A stretch of DNA of 64,000 nt from Aureliella helgolandensis (GCF_007752135.1 NZ_CP036298.1:310001-374000); one strand, 5' to 3'; positions 8,900 through 17,827 are shown, numbered from the stretch's first letter. Notes: generated from the sequence alone by a model not told the origin. Translations and numbers: made by a program.

Positions 8900-10315
8900 T
8901 TAGGACTCGGATTCGATTACACGTTTCGTGGTCCAGGCCCCCCGCACGTAGCGGGTGGCAAATACGGCTCCCATGGAGCTGACCCAACCAGCAATGACGT
9001 ACCACCAGAGCATCAAGCTTGCACCGTAAGCAGCTTGGATGGTCAGTCCGACAACCACCGCAGCCGATGAGACGCAGATGGTGGCGAGGAGGACAAACCA
9101 AGTATCTCCAGCACCTTTGATGGCGCCCACGAAGACGACTTGCCAGCCGTCGAGGACGCAGTAGACGGCAATAATTGCTAGCAGTGGTTTGAGCAGCGGC
9201 AGCATCTGCTCAAAGCGTTCTGGGGGAGTGCCCCAGGCATAGAAGGAGATCATGAAGTCCGGGGCCAGGCCGAGTAGGGCTGCGAAGCTGACCGAGTAAA
9301 TGGTCGTGACTCCCAAGGCGCAGGTAACCGTGCGGCGGGCTAGATCGACGCGTCCAGATGTTAGGTGTTGCCCGACAAGGACACCGACTCCAATGCCCAG
9401 GCCAATCATCGGCACGAAGACCAGGATGTTCAGCCCCAGCGCCAGGGTGGTAGCGGCCATGTGGAGTTCGCCGAGTCGTCCGACTTGCAGCATGATGACC
9501 GAGAAGCAGGCTGCTTCGGCCAGCATCTGCAGGCCGGCGGGGCCGCCGTAGACAATGAGTCGTCGAAACAGATCCCATTCCCAGGGGGAACGTCGGCCGA
9601 GGTGGCACGTGTTGCCTTGGTTCTTGTCCCGAGCGATGCTCCAGCTCGCCAAGGGGATTTTCAGCCAAAAGGAAAAGGTGGTTGCAATTGCAGCACCCAC
9701 AATTCCCAATTCTGGGATCGGTCCCCAGCCGAAGATAAGGACGAAATCGAGTATGAGGTTGATGATGGATGCGATGCCGTCGATGGCGAGCACCGTTTTC
9801 GTCCTTCCTTGTCCCGTGAGGAGCCCGCTTTGCACGCTATAGAACAGAACGCCGATTCCGCCGATCAGAAGTAGACGCAGGTACGTCGACTCGAGTTTCA
9901 CCAGTTCTGGGGAGTGCCCCGCCCATCGAAAGATTTGATCGGAGAGTGCCATCGCCAGTAGTAGCAGCGGGACGATCGCCCAAGCGATGGCTTGGGCGTG
10001 TTGGTAGACGGCACCGATGCGCAGGAATTGCTTGGCCCCGCGATATTGCGATACAAAGGTGCTGAGATAACCGAGCAGCCCCATGGGGAGACAGATGAAT
10101 GTCCAGTAGAGAGTGCCGGCTCCCATTGCGGCCGAGGCGGCTGCCTCCGATTGCCAGTACAGCAAGGTGCGGTCAGTGAAGAGGGTCACTGACACAAAGC
10201 CAGCAGATAGCATCAACGGCAACGCTAGCGAAATGATGGGCCCCGGTCCCCATTCGGAGCTCCACCATGCAGCAAAGCGGTTGAACTGCGACACCGGTGA
10301 AACATCTGTAGTCAC
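8900..10315 (-). CDS. MATE family efflux transporter
   Basis: The 471-residue polytopic protein has about twelve membrane segments in two homologous halves, the layout of MATE exporters, and its length is typical for them (about 450). Recognisable parts are the first helix IISLALPLMLSAGFVSVTLFT, the loop LPMGLLGYLSTFVSQYRGA, GQGRTKTVLAIDGIASIINL at the end of the first half, and YGGPAGLQMLAEAACFSVIM opening the second half. The family exports cationic drugs, dyes or metabolites in exchange for Na+ or H+. The substrate is not predictable. It has no transcriptional regulator beside it. Confidence 0.9.
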   Translation of the reverse strand: MTTDVSPVSQFNRFAAWWSSEWGPGPIISLALPLMLSAGFVSVTLFTDRTLLYWQSEAAASAAMGAGTLYWTFICLPMGLLGYLSTFVSQYRGAKQFLRIGAVYQHAQAIAWAIVPLLLLAMALSDQIFRWAGHSPELVKLESTYLRLLLIGGIGVLFYSVQSGLLTGQGRTKTVLAIDGIASIINLILDFVLIFGWGPIPELGIVGAAIATTFSFWLKIPLASWSIARDKNQGNTCHLGRRSPWEWDLFRRLIVYGGPAGLQMLAEAACFSVIMLQVGRLGELHMAATTLALGLNILVFVPMIGLGIGVGVLVGQHLTSGRVDLARRTVTCALGVTTIYSVSFAALLGLAPDFMISFYAWGTPPERFEQMLPLLKPLLAIIAVYCVLDGWQVVFVGAIKGAGDTWFVLLATICVSSAAVVVGLTIQAAYGASLMLWWYVIAGWVSSMGAVFATRYVRGAWTTKRVIESES

Positions 10316-10665
10316 GTGGTTTTGAATCGCATTCTAAAGGCAAGCGGGGCTATGAGTAACGCGTTGGCGGGCGGTCCGGTATCTTTCACGTGAGACGCCT
10401 CCCTACGGCATTCTGTGCGGGACACCGCGGAAACCGTGGGCCCGGCCATTGCAATCTGGACAGTGCAACGACAAGCGGTCCAGTATGCTAGTCCGAAACG
10501 CCCCGTTTCGACAGACCCGGGCTAGAGAATCCGCGCTGGCGGACGTCTAATTTCGCCTACAATGGGCCCTCGCAGTTCTCTGCGAAACGATTACCGTAAT
10601 GTAGCTTCCCTTCGAAACGGCAAAGCACCGTTGTCTCCCCATTCGCCCTTAGAAATTGCCGTGTC
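10316..10665. promoter_or_regulatory. Divergent promoter region
   Basis: This 350-base region separates the divergently oriented MATE exporter and 2-hydroxyacid dehydrogenase genes and so carries both promoters. It is GC-rich and holds no tRNA or coding frame that I can support. No specific promoter boxes are convincing. Confidence 0.4.
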
Positions 10666-11679
10666 ATGTCATCCACTACCAGTTCATCGAGTCCTCCGAA
10701 TGTCGTGTTGTGTTACCCCGTTGAAGCTCGTCATTTAGCGTTGTTTGCCTCGGAGCTTCCGCATGCCAACGTGATCGATGCTGGCCAGGAGGGCATTGGT
10801 TCGGCCATCTTTGACGCGGATGTTTTTGTGGGGCATGCAAAGGTCCCCGTGGACTGGGATGCAGTGGTAGCGCAGGGGAGGTTGAAGTTGATCCAAAGCT
10901 CCGCTGCGGGACTCGATCATTGCTTGGTGCCCTCGGTGATCGAGTCGGACATTCCAGTGTGTAGCGCCTCGGGGTTGTTTGCCAATCAAGTCGGTGAGCA
11001 GACGCTCGCCTTGTTGCTGGGGTTGCTGCGAGGGATGCCAACCTTCTTTCGGCAGACTTTAGCCAAAGAGTTTATTCGCCGCCCCACCGAGGATCTGCAT
11101 GGCAAGCGAGTTGGCATCGTTGGGATGGGAGGGAATGGTCGCCGGTTGGCGCAGTTGCTGGCACCGTTCCAGGTTACGATTCGAGCAACCGATTACTACC
11201 CGGTCCGCCAGCCGCAAGAGGTGTCGGAATTGTGGGAGGCCGAACGGCTGGAGGAGTTGGCTTCCGTCAGTGACATTCTGATCCTCGCGTTGCCGCTGAA
11301 CCGCAGCACGCGCCAGTTGATCTCTGCCCGTATTTTTGCGGCCATGCCCAAAGGGAGCTATTTGGTGAATGTGGCGCGGGGGCAGGTGGTGGACGAGTCG
11401 GCCCTGATCGACGCTCTGGTGTCTGGCCACTTGGCGGCGGCCGGATTGGATGTGACTTACGAAGAACCCCTGCCGGCAAGCAGTCCGCTGTGGGAACTGC
11501 CCAATGTCATGATAACGCCTCATGTGGGGGCTCAGTCAGCTCGCCGCGTCGACGACTCGACACGCTTTGCAGTCGACAATCTACAACGCTTTTTCACGAA
11601 CCAACCGCTTTTGAATCGGGTTGATAAGACTCTCGGCTTCCCGCATCCCGATGTTATGGTGGTCAATAACCCTCAATGA
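10666..11679 (+). CDS. D-2-hydroxyacid dehydrogenase family protein
   Basis: The 337-residue protein has the D-isomer-specific 2-hydroxyacid dehydrogenase architecture. A flavodoxin-like substrate domain frames a Rossmann NAD(P) domain with GMGGNG at 153-158. The catalytic triad is present: Arg238 in NVARG, Glu267 in YEEPLP and His286 in TPHVGA. The family reduces 2-oxoacids (glyoxylate, hydroxypyruvate, phosphoglycerate and others); the substrate is not assigned. It has no C-terminal ACT domain, so it is not a typical SerA. It starts at the ATG 10666. Confidence 0.9.
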   Translation: MSSTTSSSSPPNVVLCYPVEARHLALFASELPHANVIDAGQEGIGSAIFDADVFVGHAKVPVDWDAVVAQGRLKLIQSSAAGLDHCLVPSVIESDIPVCSASGLFANQVGEQTLALLLGLLRGMPTFFRQTLAKEFIRRPTEDLHGKRVGIVGMGGNGRRLAQLLAPFQVTIRATDYYPVRQPQEVSELWEAERLEELASVSDILILALPLNRSTRQLISARIFAAMPKGSYLVNVARGQVVDESALIDALVSGHLAAAGLDVTYEEPLPASSPLWELPNVMITPHVGAQSARRVDDSTRFAVDNLQRFFTNQPLLNRVDKTLGFPHPDVMVVNNPQ

Positions 11680-11799
11680 GGTGCTAAGATATCCACGGGG
11701 ACTGGATTTTGAGATTTGTGTTTTTTTTTGCAATGCGCTGCTATGCTGCTGTACTAAGATGAATTGTCGATCTAAGTTGATAGCCGCCGCGTTCCAGCA

Positions 11800-13017
11800 A
11801 TGCGGCGCCTACTACGTGCGGTTGACTCCACGGAAGGCGCGGGTAACCACAAGGCGGTACAAATGATGCAGACGACGAGAATGATGGACGAGGGGAAAAC
11901 CGAAGCTTTTATCGACAGCCCGCAACCGCAGGTTGCTTCGTCACTGCATCAACGCTACCAAGCACTGATGCATTCTCAGCGGGTGCATTGGACGACGTAC
12001 CACAAATTCAAACGCGAGTTGGGGAGCGGTGGGCAAGGTGTCGTCTATCTCAGCGAGCGCAATGGTGCCGATGGTTTTAACCAGCCGGTAGCCATTAAAG
12101 TCTTTTCTCCCGAGAGGTTCCCCAGTCCGTCGGCCTACCGGGCGGCCATGGAGCGCATCGCCCGTGTTGCCTCCCGCATCGCCATGATCCAACACGACAA
12201 TCTGCTCGATGTTCAAGATTTCGTGGATCGCAATCAAATTCGATTGATGGTCATGGAGTGGATCGATGGCTACGATATGCGGCAATTGATGAGTCTGGAG
12301 AGGCTAGAGCGCGTGCGAGCTCACGCGAGCCGAGATAGCTGGGAGTATATCAACAGCGTTATAGCTACCTTTGGGCCGGAGCAGTGTCGCTTCAAGGCGG
12401 GGGTGGCCGTGGCCGTCGTGCGAGATTGTTTGGCGGCCCTAGACGCTTTGCATCGTGAACGGATCGTGCATAGCGATATCAAACCAGCCAACATCATGCT
12501 CAAACGCACTGGGCACGCTAAGTTGATTGACATGGGGTCTGCCTTTGAATTGGATGATCCTCCGTCCAACCGCACCTGCACGCCAATCTATGCTGCGCCC
12601 GAAGTGCTCGAGGGTGCCAGTTGCACCACCCGCAGTGATCTTGCGAGCTTGGGGTATGTGCTGGTGGAAATGTTGGCCGGGCAGCCTTGCTTCTCCGCGG
12701 ATATGAATTTGCAGGAGTTGCTGGAAGCAAAGCGGTTGTTGCCGCAGCGGTTGAGTGAGATCTTGCCGGAAGAGGTCGTGTGCAATGATCACTTGATGAA
12801 CCTCTGCGAGCGGTTCATCGCTGCTGACCCAGCGCGTCGCTTCCCTAGTGCCGAGGCGGCTGAACTCTTGCAGGAGGGGGCGGCACAGTTCCACCGCCAG
12901 CTAGTGTTCGGGGATCTAGCCAGTGAATACGGTCACGATCTGAGAACTTGGCTGGAAGTCGTGCGGCGCGTCGATGAGGCGCCATCGGTCGACCTCGACT
13001 CCAGTAGTTTTGAGTGA
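11800..13017 (+). CDS. Serine/threonine protein kinase
   Basis: The protein carries a complete Hanks-type kinase domain. In the 405-residue numbering: glycine loop GSGGQG 75-80, VAIK Lys100, catalytic loop HSDIKPAN 224-231 (Asp226, Lys228), metal loop DMG 244-246 and APE 266-268. HRD is replaced by HSD and DFG by DMG, but all catalytic acids and lysines remain, so it is probably active as a non-RD kinase. It has no transmembrane segment or sensor domain, so it should be cytoplasmic, unlike many planctomycete kinases. The first 21 residues are poorly family-like; an ATG at 11863 (MMQTTRMMDEG) is the more likely start. Confidence 0.9.
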   Translation: MRRLLRAVDSTEGAGNHKAVQMMQTTRMMDEGKTEAFIDSPQPQVASSLHQRYQALMHSQRVHWTTYHKFKRELGSGGQGVVYLSERNGADGFNQPVAIKVFSPERFPSPSAYRAAMERIARVASRIAMIQHDNLLDVQDFVDRNQIRLMVMEWIDGYDMRQLMSLERLERVRAHASRDSWEYINSVIATFGPEQCRFKAGVAVAVVRDCLAALDALHRERIVHSDIKPANIMLKRTGHAKLIDMGSAFELDDPPSNRTCTPIYAAPEVLEGASCTTRSDLASLGYVLVEMLAGQPCFSADMNLQELLEAKRLLPQRLSEILPEEVVCNDHLMNLCERFIAADPARRFPSAEAAELLQEGAAQFHRQLVFGDLASEYGHDLRTWLEVVRRVDEAPSVDLDSSSFE

Positions 13018-13049
13018 TCTAGGGGATGCACCGGTAGGTCTGGAGGTCT

Positions 13050-13112
13050 GCTAGCTTGGTAAAGAGCGGCCTCCTGCCGCATAAGCTAGCAATCTTTGCT
13101 AGCTGTTTCTTT
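13050..13112 (+). terminator. Probable intrinsic terminator of the kinase gene
   Basis: Just after the kinase stop, agctagc at 13084-13090 pairs with gctagct at 13098-13104 around a 7-base loop, followed by a T-rich tract (gtttcttt). A third copy of gctagc, at 13050, can pair instead with 13083-13090 around an inner gcggc/gccgc stem. The two folds exclude each other. Confidence 0.5.
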
Positions 13113-13611
13113 GACCGCCCTGGAAAGTTCTAGCTCTGTGTGGCTGTGCAGGATTTTCGGGCGTTGTCGAGCTCTTCGGAAGTCTTTGTCCGCAAGTTGA
13201 AAAAGGCCATCCCTGACCCAAGAGCCATCCTTGCCACGCCGAAGCGGGTGCGTCTATTTTAAACAATGGTTCTATAGAATGCGGTTGGTGGTGTCGCTCC
13301 ACTGACTGGACAAGCAACTTGAACGATTGGAACCTTGCCACTTGCGCCTTTGCAATCGGGGTCGTGGTGGGGTTCGCTCCCAACATTTTTTTGTCGGGGA
13401 CCTGTTCCGGCTGATGATAAGGAATTCTGCGGTGAGGTCGAATTGTTACTAGTGTTGTTAGACGAGAGGATCGGCGTTCGATGAATTCTGCAGGGTGAGA
13501 CACTGTCGGATCACCAGCAATCGTTCCATCGACTTCAGGGATTGTGTTGCTCTTGAACGCAGTTGTCAAGCAGATGGTCAAAAAAAGAGTGATCTGCAGC
13601 ACGAGTTTCAT
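13099..13611 (-). CDS. Possible small secreted hypothetical protein
   Basis: A 170-codon minus frame starts with a plausible signal peptide (MKLVLQITLFLTICLTTAF) and continues with a basic, Pro/Arg-rich sequence that resembles no family I know. GAGG lies about eight bases upstream of the ATG. The 3' end overlaps the kinase terminator, and the C-terminal half looks unlike a folded protein. It could be a chance frame; the signal-like N-terminus is the only support. Confidence 0.3.
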   Translation of the reverse strand: MKLVLQITLFLTICLTTAFKSNTIPEVDGTIAGDPTVSHPAEFIERRSSRLTTLVTIRPHRRIPYHQPEQVPDKKMLGANPTTTPIAKAQVARFQSFKLLVQSVERHHQPHSIEPLFKIDAPASAWQGWLLGQGWPFSTCGQRLPKSSTTPENPAQPHRARTFQGGQRNS

Positions 13612-13739
13612 GTACCTCGAAAGGAGGTTTGCGGTTAAGATACTCCTCTTACCTGAGATGTTTTCGGTTGTACATCCAGATCGTGCGAGAGTGAATTGCA
13701 GATTGTATTTCAGTCAAAAAAATCTGGAGATCTGGAGAT

Positions 13740-14516
13740 TTGAGTTTGCCCTTAAGCCACCTACAAGAGTTGCGTCTAGATCAAGTTCTAACCGATGATG
13801 TTTGCCGACGCCTGGGAATCTTTGCGGTACCGACGGACTTTCGATTAACTGTGGTCATTCCAGTCTACAACGAAGTCAATACGGTATTGGATGTGATCGA
13901 GCGGGTGCGGCGCACGAAGTTGCCACTTGAAATTATCGTGATTGACGATGGCAGTCAGGATGGCACCCGTGAGAAGCTGGCTGGGCTGCCCGCTGCGGAC
14001 GATTTAAGAATCATTCTTCACGAGCGGAATCGTGGTAAGGGTGCGGCGCTGAGAACTGGATTCGAGCACGCTACGGGAACGGCCGTGGTCGTTCAAGACG
14101 CAGATCTTGAATATGATCCCGATGATTTTCGCTTTCTCATCCAGCCGATTGTTGAGGATGTGGCGGACGTCGTTTATGGAACTCGCTATGGGCATCATGA
14201 TCGCCCTGTGCCTCCACTGTGGCATGTGTTTGTAAATCGATGGATCACGAGACTCTGCAATGTAAGAACGGGCCTCTACCTGAGTGATGTCGAAACTTGC
14301 TATAAAGTGATCCGACGTGAACTGATTCAGGATCTTGCCCCCAATTTGCAAGAGAATCGATTTGGAATCGAGATTGAGTTAACGGTTAAATTAGCTCGCA
14401 AGAAGGTGCGGTTCTATGAGCGTCCGATCCGCTACGATCGACGAGGCTTCGATGAAGGTAAAAAAATTGGCTGGAGAGACGGCGTGCGCGCCCTCTACTG
14501 CATGCTCCGCTACTGA
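13740..14516 (+). CDS. Family 2 glycosyltransferase, DPM1/polyprenyl-phosphate type
   Basis: The 258-residue protein has a GT-A fold of the dolichyl/polyprenyl-phosphate mannosyl- or glucosyltransferase group: TVVIPVYNEVNTV, IIVIDDGSQDGT, ERNRGKGAALRTGFEHA and the metal-binding DADLEYDPDD, followed by GTRYGHHDRP. These enzymes move a hexose from a nucleotide sugar to a polyprenyl phosphate at the inner membrane face. There is no C-terminal membrane domain, so it acts like the soluble DPM1 type. The start is TTG at 13740; no ATG lies upstream of the first beta strand. Confidence 0.87.
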   Translation: MSLPLSHLQELRLDQVLTDDVCRRLGIFAVPTDFRLTVVIPVYNEVNTVLDVIERVRRTKLPLEIIVIDDGSQDGTREKLAGLPAADDLRIILHERNRGKGAALRTGFEHATGTAVVVQDADLEYDPDDFRFLIQPIVEDVADVVYGTRYGHHDRPVPPLWHVFVNRWITRLCNVRTGLYLSDVETCYKVIRRELIQDLAPNLQENRFGIEIELTVKLARKKVRFYERPIRYDRRGFDEGKKIGWRDGVRALYCMLRY

Positions 14517-14549
14517 GCGCACGAATCGTCACTCGACAAAATCTATGAG

Positions 14550-15551
14550 GTGTACCTAACAGACGTGGACAATCGGAATTCAGATGCCATCAGCACCGAC
14601 CATCTTTACACGCCTGCCATGTTGGCCGAGTTGCTGCACGTCTCGGTTCGAATTATTCGACGGTGGCAACGCAGTGGCTTGCTGACTCCAACCACCAAGA
14701 TCATGGAGTTGCCCTACTTCGATTACGCGGAGTTGACGACGGCCAAGGCGCTAGCGCGGTGGATGCAGCAAGGGGTATCGGTCCAATCGATTGAGCAGCA
14801 GTTGGCCGCGTTTCGCACGCGGCTTGGCGCGGTTTCCGTTCCGGTTCGAGAGTTGATTCAGCAGCTGCCGATTTCGGTCGATGGTAAATCCTTAGTATTG
14901 CGGCATGGAGAATCGCACATTGAATCCTCCGGCCAATTCCGACTTGAATTCGAGGTGGAGACGGAGCCGGATTCCGAGCAGGAGAGCCCGGCCACGATTC
15001 AGTTTCGCGAACCCTCCAGTGCGGCGGCTCCGGGGAGGTTGGGGGTTGCAGGTCGGCCAGCCAAGGGCGCACCTGCAGTCGCAGAGGAGGCTATGATTGA
15101 GCAAGCCATTCTGGCGGAAGATGACGGGGATTTAGAGACGGCCGTCGACTGGTATCGATCCGCGCTCGCCGCCTATGGCCCCAAGGCCGATACCTGTTTC
15201 CAGGTCGCCGAACTGCTTTATCGGCAAGGGGATTTATGCGGGGCGCGAGAACGCTATTTCACGGCGCTCGAATTGAATCCGGATTTGGTGGAAGCACGCG
15301 CCAATCTCGGTTGCGTGCTGGCGGAGTGTGGGCAGGCTGATTTGGCGGTAGCCGCATTCGAAGGAGCGCTGGAGCAGTACGCGGATTATGCGGATGTCCA
15401 CTTCCACCTCGCCCGCGCATTGGACGACTCCGGTCACGCGATTCAAGCAGCCGAGCATTGGATGCGATTCCTAGAGCTTGCGCCCGACAGCCCTTGGGCC
15501 GATGAGGCGAAGCAGCGAATTCAGGCCACCGCTCCGATGCTCGATATGTAG
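14550..15551 (+). CDS. MerR-like DNA-binding and TPR protein
   Basis: Residues about 18-85 form a MerR-type winged helix (YTPAMLAELLHVSVRIIRRW, then a beta wing and an alpha helix with TTAKALARWMQQGVS). After a Pro/Glu-rich linker, residues about 180-325 hold TPR units (AILAEDDGDLETAVDWYRSA, FQVAELLYRQGDLCGARERY, ARANLGCVLAECGQADLAVA). The combination suggests a regulator whose partner binds the TPR part. No metal- or drug-binding cysteines like those of classical MerR are present. It starts at GTG 14550, with GTG 14565 as an alternative. It lies 33 bases after the glycosyltransferase and may be co-transcribed. Confidence 0.8.
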   Translation: MYLTDVDNRNSDAISTDHLYTPAMLAELLHVSVRIIRRWQRSGLLTPTTKIMELPYFDYAELTTAKALARWMQQGVSVQSIEQQLAAFRTRLGAVSVPVRELIQQLPISVDGKSLVLRHGESHIESSGQFRLEFEVETEPDSEQESPATIQFREPSSAAAPGRLGVAGRPAKGAPAVAEEAMIEQAILAEDDGDLETAVDWYRSALAAYGPKADTCFQVAELLYRQGDLCGARERYFTALELNPDLVEARANLGCVLAECGQADLAVAAFEGALEQYADYADVHFHLARALDDSGHAIQAAEHWMRFLELAPDSPWADEAKQRIQATAPMLDM

Positions 15552-15572
15552 GTCGTCGCAACAGATAGGCCG

Positions 15573-15599
15573 TCGCAACTTGCGATCCCGGCATGCCGG
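15573..15599. terminator. Paired inverted repeats between convergent genes
   Basis: Two palindromes, tcgcaa-c-ttgcga at 15573-15585 and ccggcatgccgg at 15588-15599, lie between the stop of the MerR-TPR gene and the stop of the microcompartment operon. They could end both transcripts, but there is no T run, so this is a weak call. Confidence 0.35.
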
Positions 15600-15605
15600 C
15601 GGCTG

Positions 15606-16547
15606 CTAGGCTAACCCCACGCGTTTCAAGACCGTGTCGAGCGTGGGACGCAATGCGGCGCCGCTATTGCGCAGGCCTTGCATCTCCTTCGGCCAGAGCT
15701 CAAGCTCGATCCGATTGACGACGCCGTCGCGACCGACCACTGTGGGGACCGACAGAGCTACATCGCGAATGCCGTAAGCGCCCGTTTGGATCGAACTCAC
15801 CGGCAATACCTTGTGGCTATCGAGCAAAATGGCCTCAATCACATCGCGAATGGCGATTCCCACGGCAAAGCCAGCCCCACCCTTCTTGCCAATGACCTCG
15901 GCTCCAGAGCCCTTGGTGCGGGTGAAGAGTTGGTTGGCAATGTTCGTATTCCAGCCAGGGTATTTTTCCAGTGGCAAGCCACCCACCGTTGCGCTCGACC
16001 AGACCGGGACCATGCTGTCGCCATGCTCGCCGAGGATCAGGGCCCGCGTCTGGGTCGGAGGAGCGTTCAGATGTTCGGAAATCAAACTGCAAAAGCGAAT
16101 CGTGTCGAGTTGCGTACCCAGGCCGAGGACTTGCGATTCGGGCAATCCCAGTGATTTGGCAGCCAGGTAGGTCAGAATGTCGACCGGGTTGCTCACCACG
16201 AGCACCTTGGCCGTGGGCTTTAGCCCCGCAGCTTTTACTTGCTGCAAGATTTGGTTGAACAAGTCGGTGTTGCGATTGATGAGATCCAGCCGTGATTCAT
16301 CCGGTTTGCGACGCAAGCCAGCTGTGATGCAAACCACATCACTGCTCGGGATGTGTTCGTACGATCCGGACGTAATGATTTGATCTGCCACGCTGGGAGC
16401 GCCATGCATAATATCGAGCGCCTGGCCGGCAGCAAGATCTGCATTGACATCCAACATTGCGATCTCACGCGCAACGCCACCGCACTGCAATGCGAATCCG
16501 GCGCACGAACCGACCAGACCACCACCACCAATAATACTAACTTTCAT
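15606..16547 (-). CDS. Lactate/malate dehydrogenase family protein, last gene of the microcompartment operon
   Basis: The 313-residue enzyme has the L-lactate/malate dehydrogenase fold: GGGGLVG NAD loop at the start, ITAGLRRKPDESRLDL (mobile specificity loop), VSNPVDILTYLAA and the active-site GEHGDSMVPVWS. At the key specificity position it has Arg (AGLRRKP), as malate dehydrogenases do, where lactate dehydrogenases have Gln. In the operon it would recycle the NADH made by the aldehyde dehydrogenase or oxidise lactate further. No encapsulation-type helix is visible at either end, so it may act outside the shell. It follows the aldolase gene by 55 bases. Confidence 0.88.
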   Translation of the reverse strand: MKVSIIGGGGLVGSCAGFALQCGGVAREIAMLDVNADLAAGQALDIMHGAPSVADQIITSGSYEHIPSSDVVCITAGLRRKPDESRLDLINRNTDLFNQILQQVKAAGLKPTAKVLVVSNPVDILTYLAAKSLGLPESQVLGLGTQLDTIRFCSLISEHLNAPPTQTRALILGEHGDSMVPVWSSATVGGLPLEKYPGWNTNIANQLFTRTKGSGAEVIGKKGGAGFAVGIAIRDVIEAILLDSHKVLPVSSIQTGAYGIRDVALSVPTVVGRDGVVNRIELELWPKEMQGLRNSGAALRPTLDTVLKRVGLA

Positions 16548-16602
16548 GTCATTCTTTCTATCGTTGACTTGGTCGCTGACTTGCTAATTCCGCACTGGCC
16601 AA

Positions 16603-17466
16603 TTACTTGCCGAGTTGTTTCATCACTTGATCGGTAATCAATTTGATCAACTGCTCTTCATTGATCCCCGAGGCGGAAGCCGGTGGTGCGGCGGGTTGCA
16701 TGGCAGGCATGGCAGGAGGAGCTTCGAAGGCGCGGCGTTCGACTCCGGAAGCTTCCCAGGTATTGCGAAAGACGTCATTGGCACAAATGTCGCAATTTTG
16801 GTACTCTTCGGTATTTCGCGGGTCGCTGAATCCCCACTTGTCCTTCAGTTCAAGCAGCTCCTTGCTCTTGGTTTGATCCAGGTACTGGACTCCACCGAGT
16901 TGTTTGGACAGCATCAGGATACGGCAGTAGGCATCCAGGATTTCAGTCCACCAATAGGCTCGTTCAACATCCTCACCGAAGCTAACCGTGCCGTGATTGG
17001 CAAGGATCATGACGTTGCATTTGTGAATGAACGGAATGATCGTATCGGCAAAGGCTTGTCCACCTGGGGTTTCGTACTTCGTGATGGGGACATCCCCTAA
17101 GAAAACCTCCACTTCAGGCAGCACGCACTGAGGAATGGGTTCGCGGGCAACGGCGAAGGCGGTTGCGTGAGGTGGGTGGCAGTGCACGACCGACTTGATG
17201 TCGTCGCGTTGCTTGTAAATCTCCAAGTGCAATAACGCTTCGCTACTGCGTTTCTTGTTGCCGGCAATTTGCTTGCCCGTCATGTCGATTGTCGAAATGT
17301 CTTCGGGCTTTAGAAATCCTTTGGAGTGCATTGTGGGCGTGCAAAGAACTTCATTTTCGCTAATGCGGACGGTGATATTGCCATCGTTGGCAGCCGCGAA
17401 GCCTTTGGCATAAATGCGACGACCAATCTCACACATGTCTTGCTTAATTTTGTGTGCGTTAACCAT
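16603..17466 (-). CDS. Class II aldolase (L-fuculose-phosphate type) with C-terminal encapsulation helix
   Basis: The 287-residue protein has a class II aldolase/adducin domain over residues 1-215. Glu76 (RSSEA) is the catalytic acid/base; His95 and His97 (HCHPPHA) and His158 (NHGT) are the zinc ligands. The family splits fuculose- or rhamnulose-1-phosphate into dihydroxyacetone phosphate and lactaldehyde. A Pro/Ala-rich linker (about 249-266) leads to a C-terminal amphipathic helix, INEEQLIKLITDQVMKQLGK, the form of an encapsulation peptide that targets cargo to the shell. A CxxC pair lies at Cys225/Cys228 (NCDICAND). It corresponds to the aldolase of the studied planctomycete compartment. 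Confidence 0.92.
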   Translation of the reverse strand: MVNAHKIKQDMCEIGRRIYAKGFAAANDGNITVRISENEVLCTPTMHSKGFLKPEDISTIDMTGKQIAGNKKRSSEALLHLEIYKQRDDIKSVVHCHPPHATAFAVAREPIPQCVLPEVEVFLGDVPITKYETPGGQAFADTIIPFIHKCNVMILANHGTVSFGEDVERAYWWTEILDAYCRILMLSKQLGGVQYLDQTKSKELLELKDKWGFSDPRNTEEYQNCDICANDVFRNTWEASGVERRAFEAPPAMPAMQPAAPPASASGINEEQLIKLITDQVMKQLGK

Positions 17467-17515
17467 GAACTACCTCTCGCAAATGTAAATGTGTCGTTGA
17501 ATTTTTGGTGGTGTT

Positions 17516-17827
17516 CTACTGAAATTTAATCTGTTGTACGGTCTGGGGATCGATATTGACGGTGTCTAGAATAGCGGAGCAATAGGCGTCGACCGCTTTC
17601 AGCTCTGGGCGGAACGGTTGGGCCGCTTCGCCTCCGTCACTGACGGCAATCTTAGCGCCCAATCCGGCTCCTAGTGCATCCCACACGATCAGTAAGTCGG
17701 GGTTTTCTGCGGCTGGGGTTCCTAGCAATTCTGCATCTGCCGACTCGGCCGCGACCAGCCGTGCACCGGTAAAGGTTGGGTGAAAGCGACTGAGGGTCAC
17801 ACTGCCCAGGACTTTGTAAATCTTCAC
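17516..17827 (-). CDS. BMC-P shell protein (EutN/CcmL family), third copy
   Basis: The 103-residue protein is a pentameric vertex protein of the EutN/CcmL (Pfam 03319) family: it opens KIYKVLGSVTLSRFHPTF and has LLIVWDALGAGLGAKIAVSDGG, the usual VDxxGAGxGxxVxxxxG strand-turn. The GTG start at 17825-17827 overlaps the TGA stop of the upstream gene (17824-17826) by a GTGA, so the two are translationally coupled; a longer frame upstream is a shadow of that gene. Trp-Asp replaces the usual Val-Asp before the GAG loop. BMC-P pentamers cap the corners of the polyhedral shell. Confidence 0.85.
   Translation of the reverse strand: MKIYKVLGSVTLSRFHPTFTGARLVAAESADAELLGTPAAENPDLLIVWDALGAGLGAKIAVSDGGEAAQPFRPELKAVDAYCSAILDTVNIDPQTVQQIKFQ

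Noticed and set aside
9365-9874. 169-codon plus frame inside the MATE gene
   Set aside because: Antisense to an unambiguous multi-helix transporter.
13618-13640. Strong ribosome-site-like aaggagg on the plus strand
   Set aside because: The nearest possible start is too close and the frame after it is stopped early, so it serves no gene I can support.
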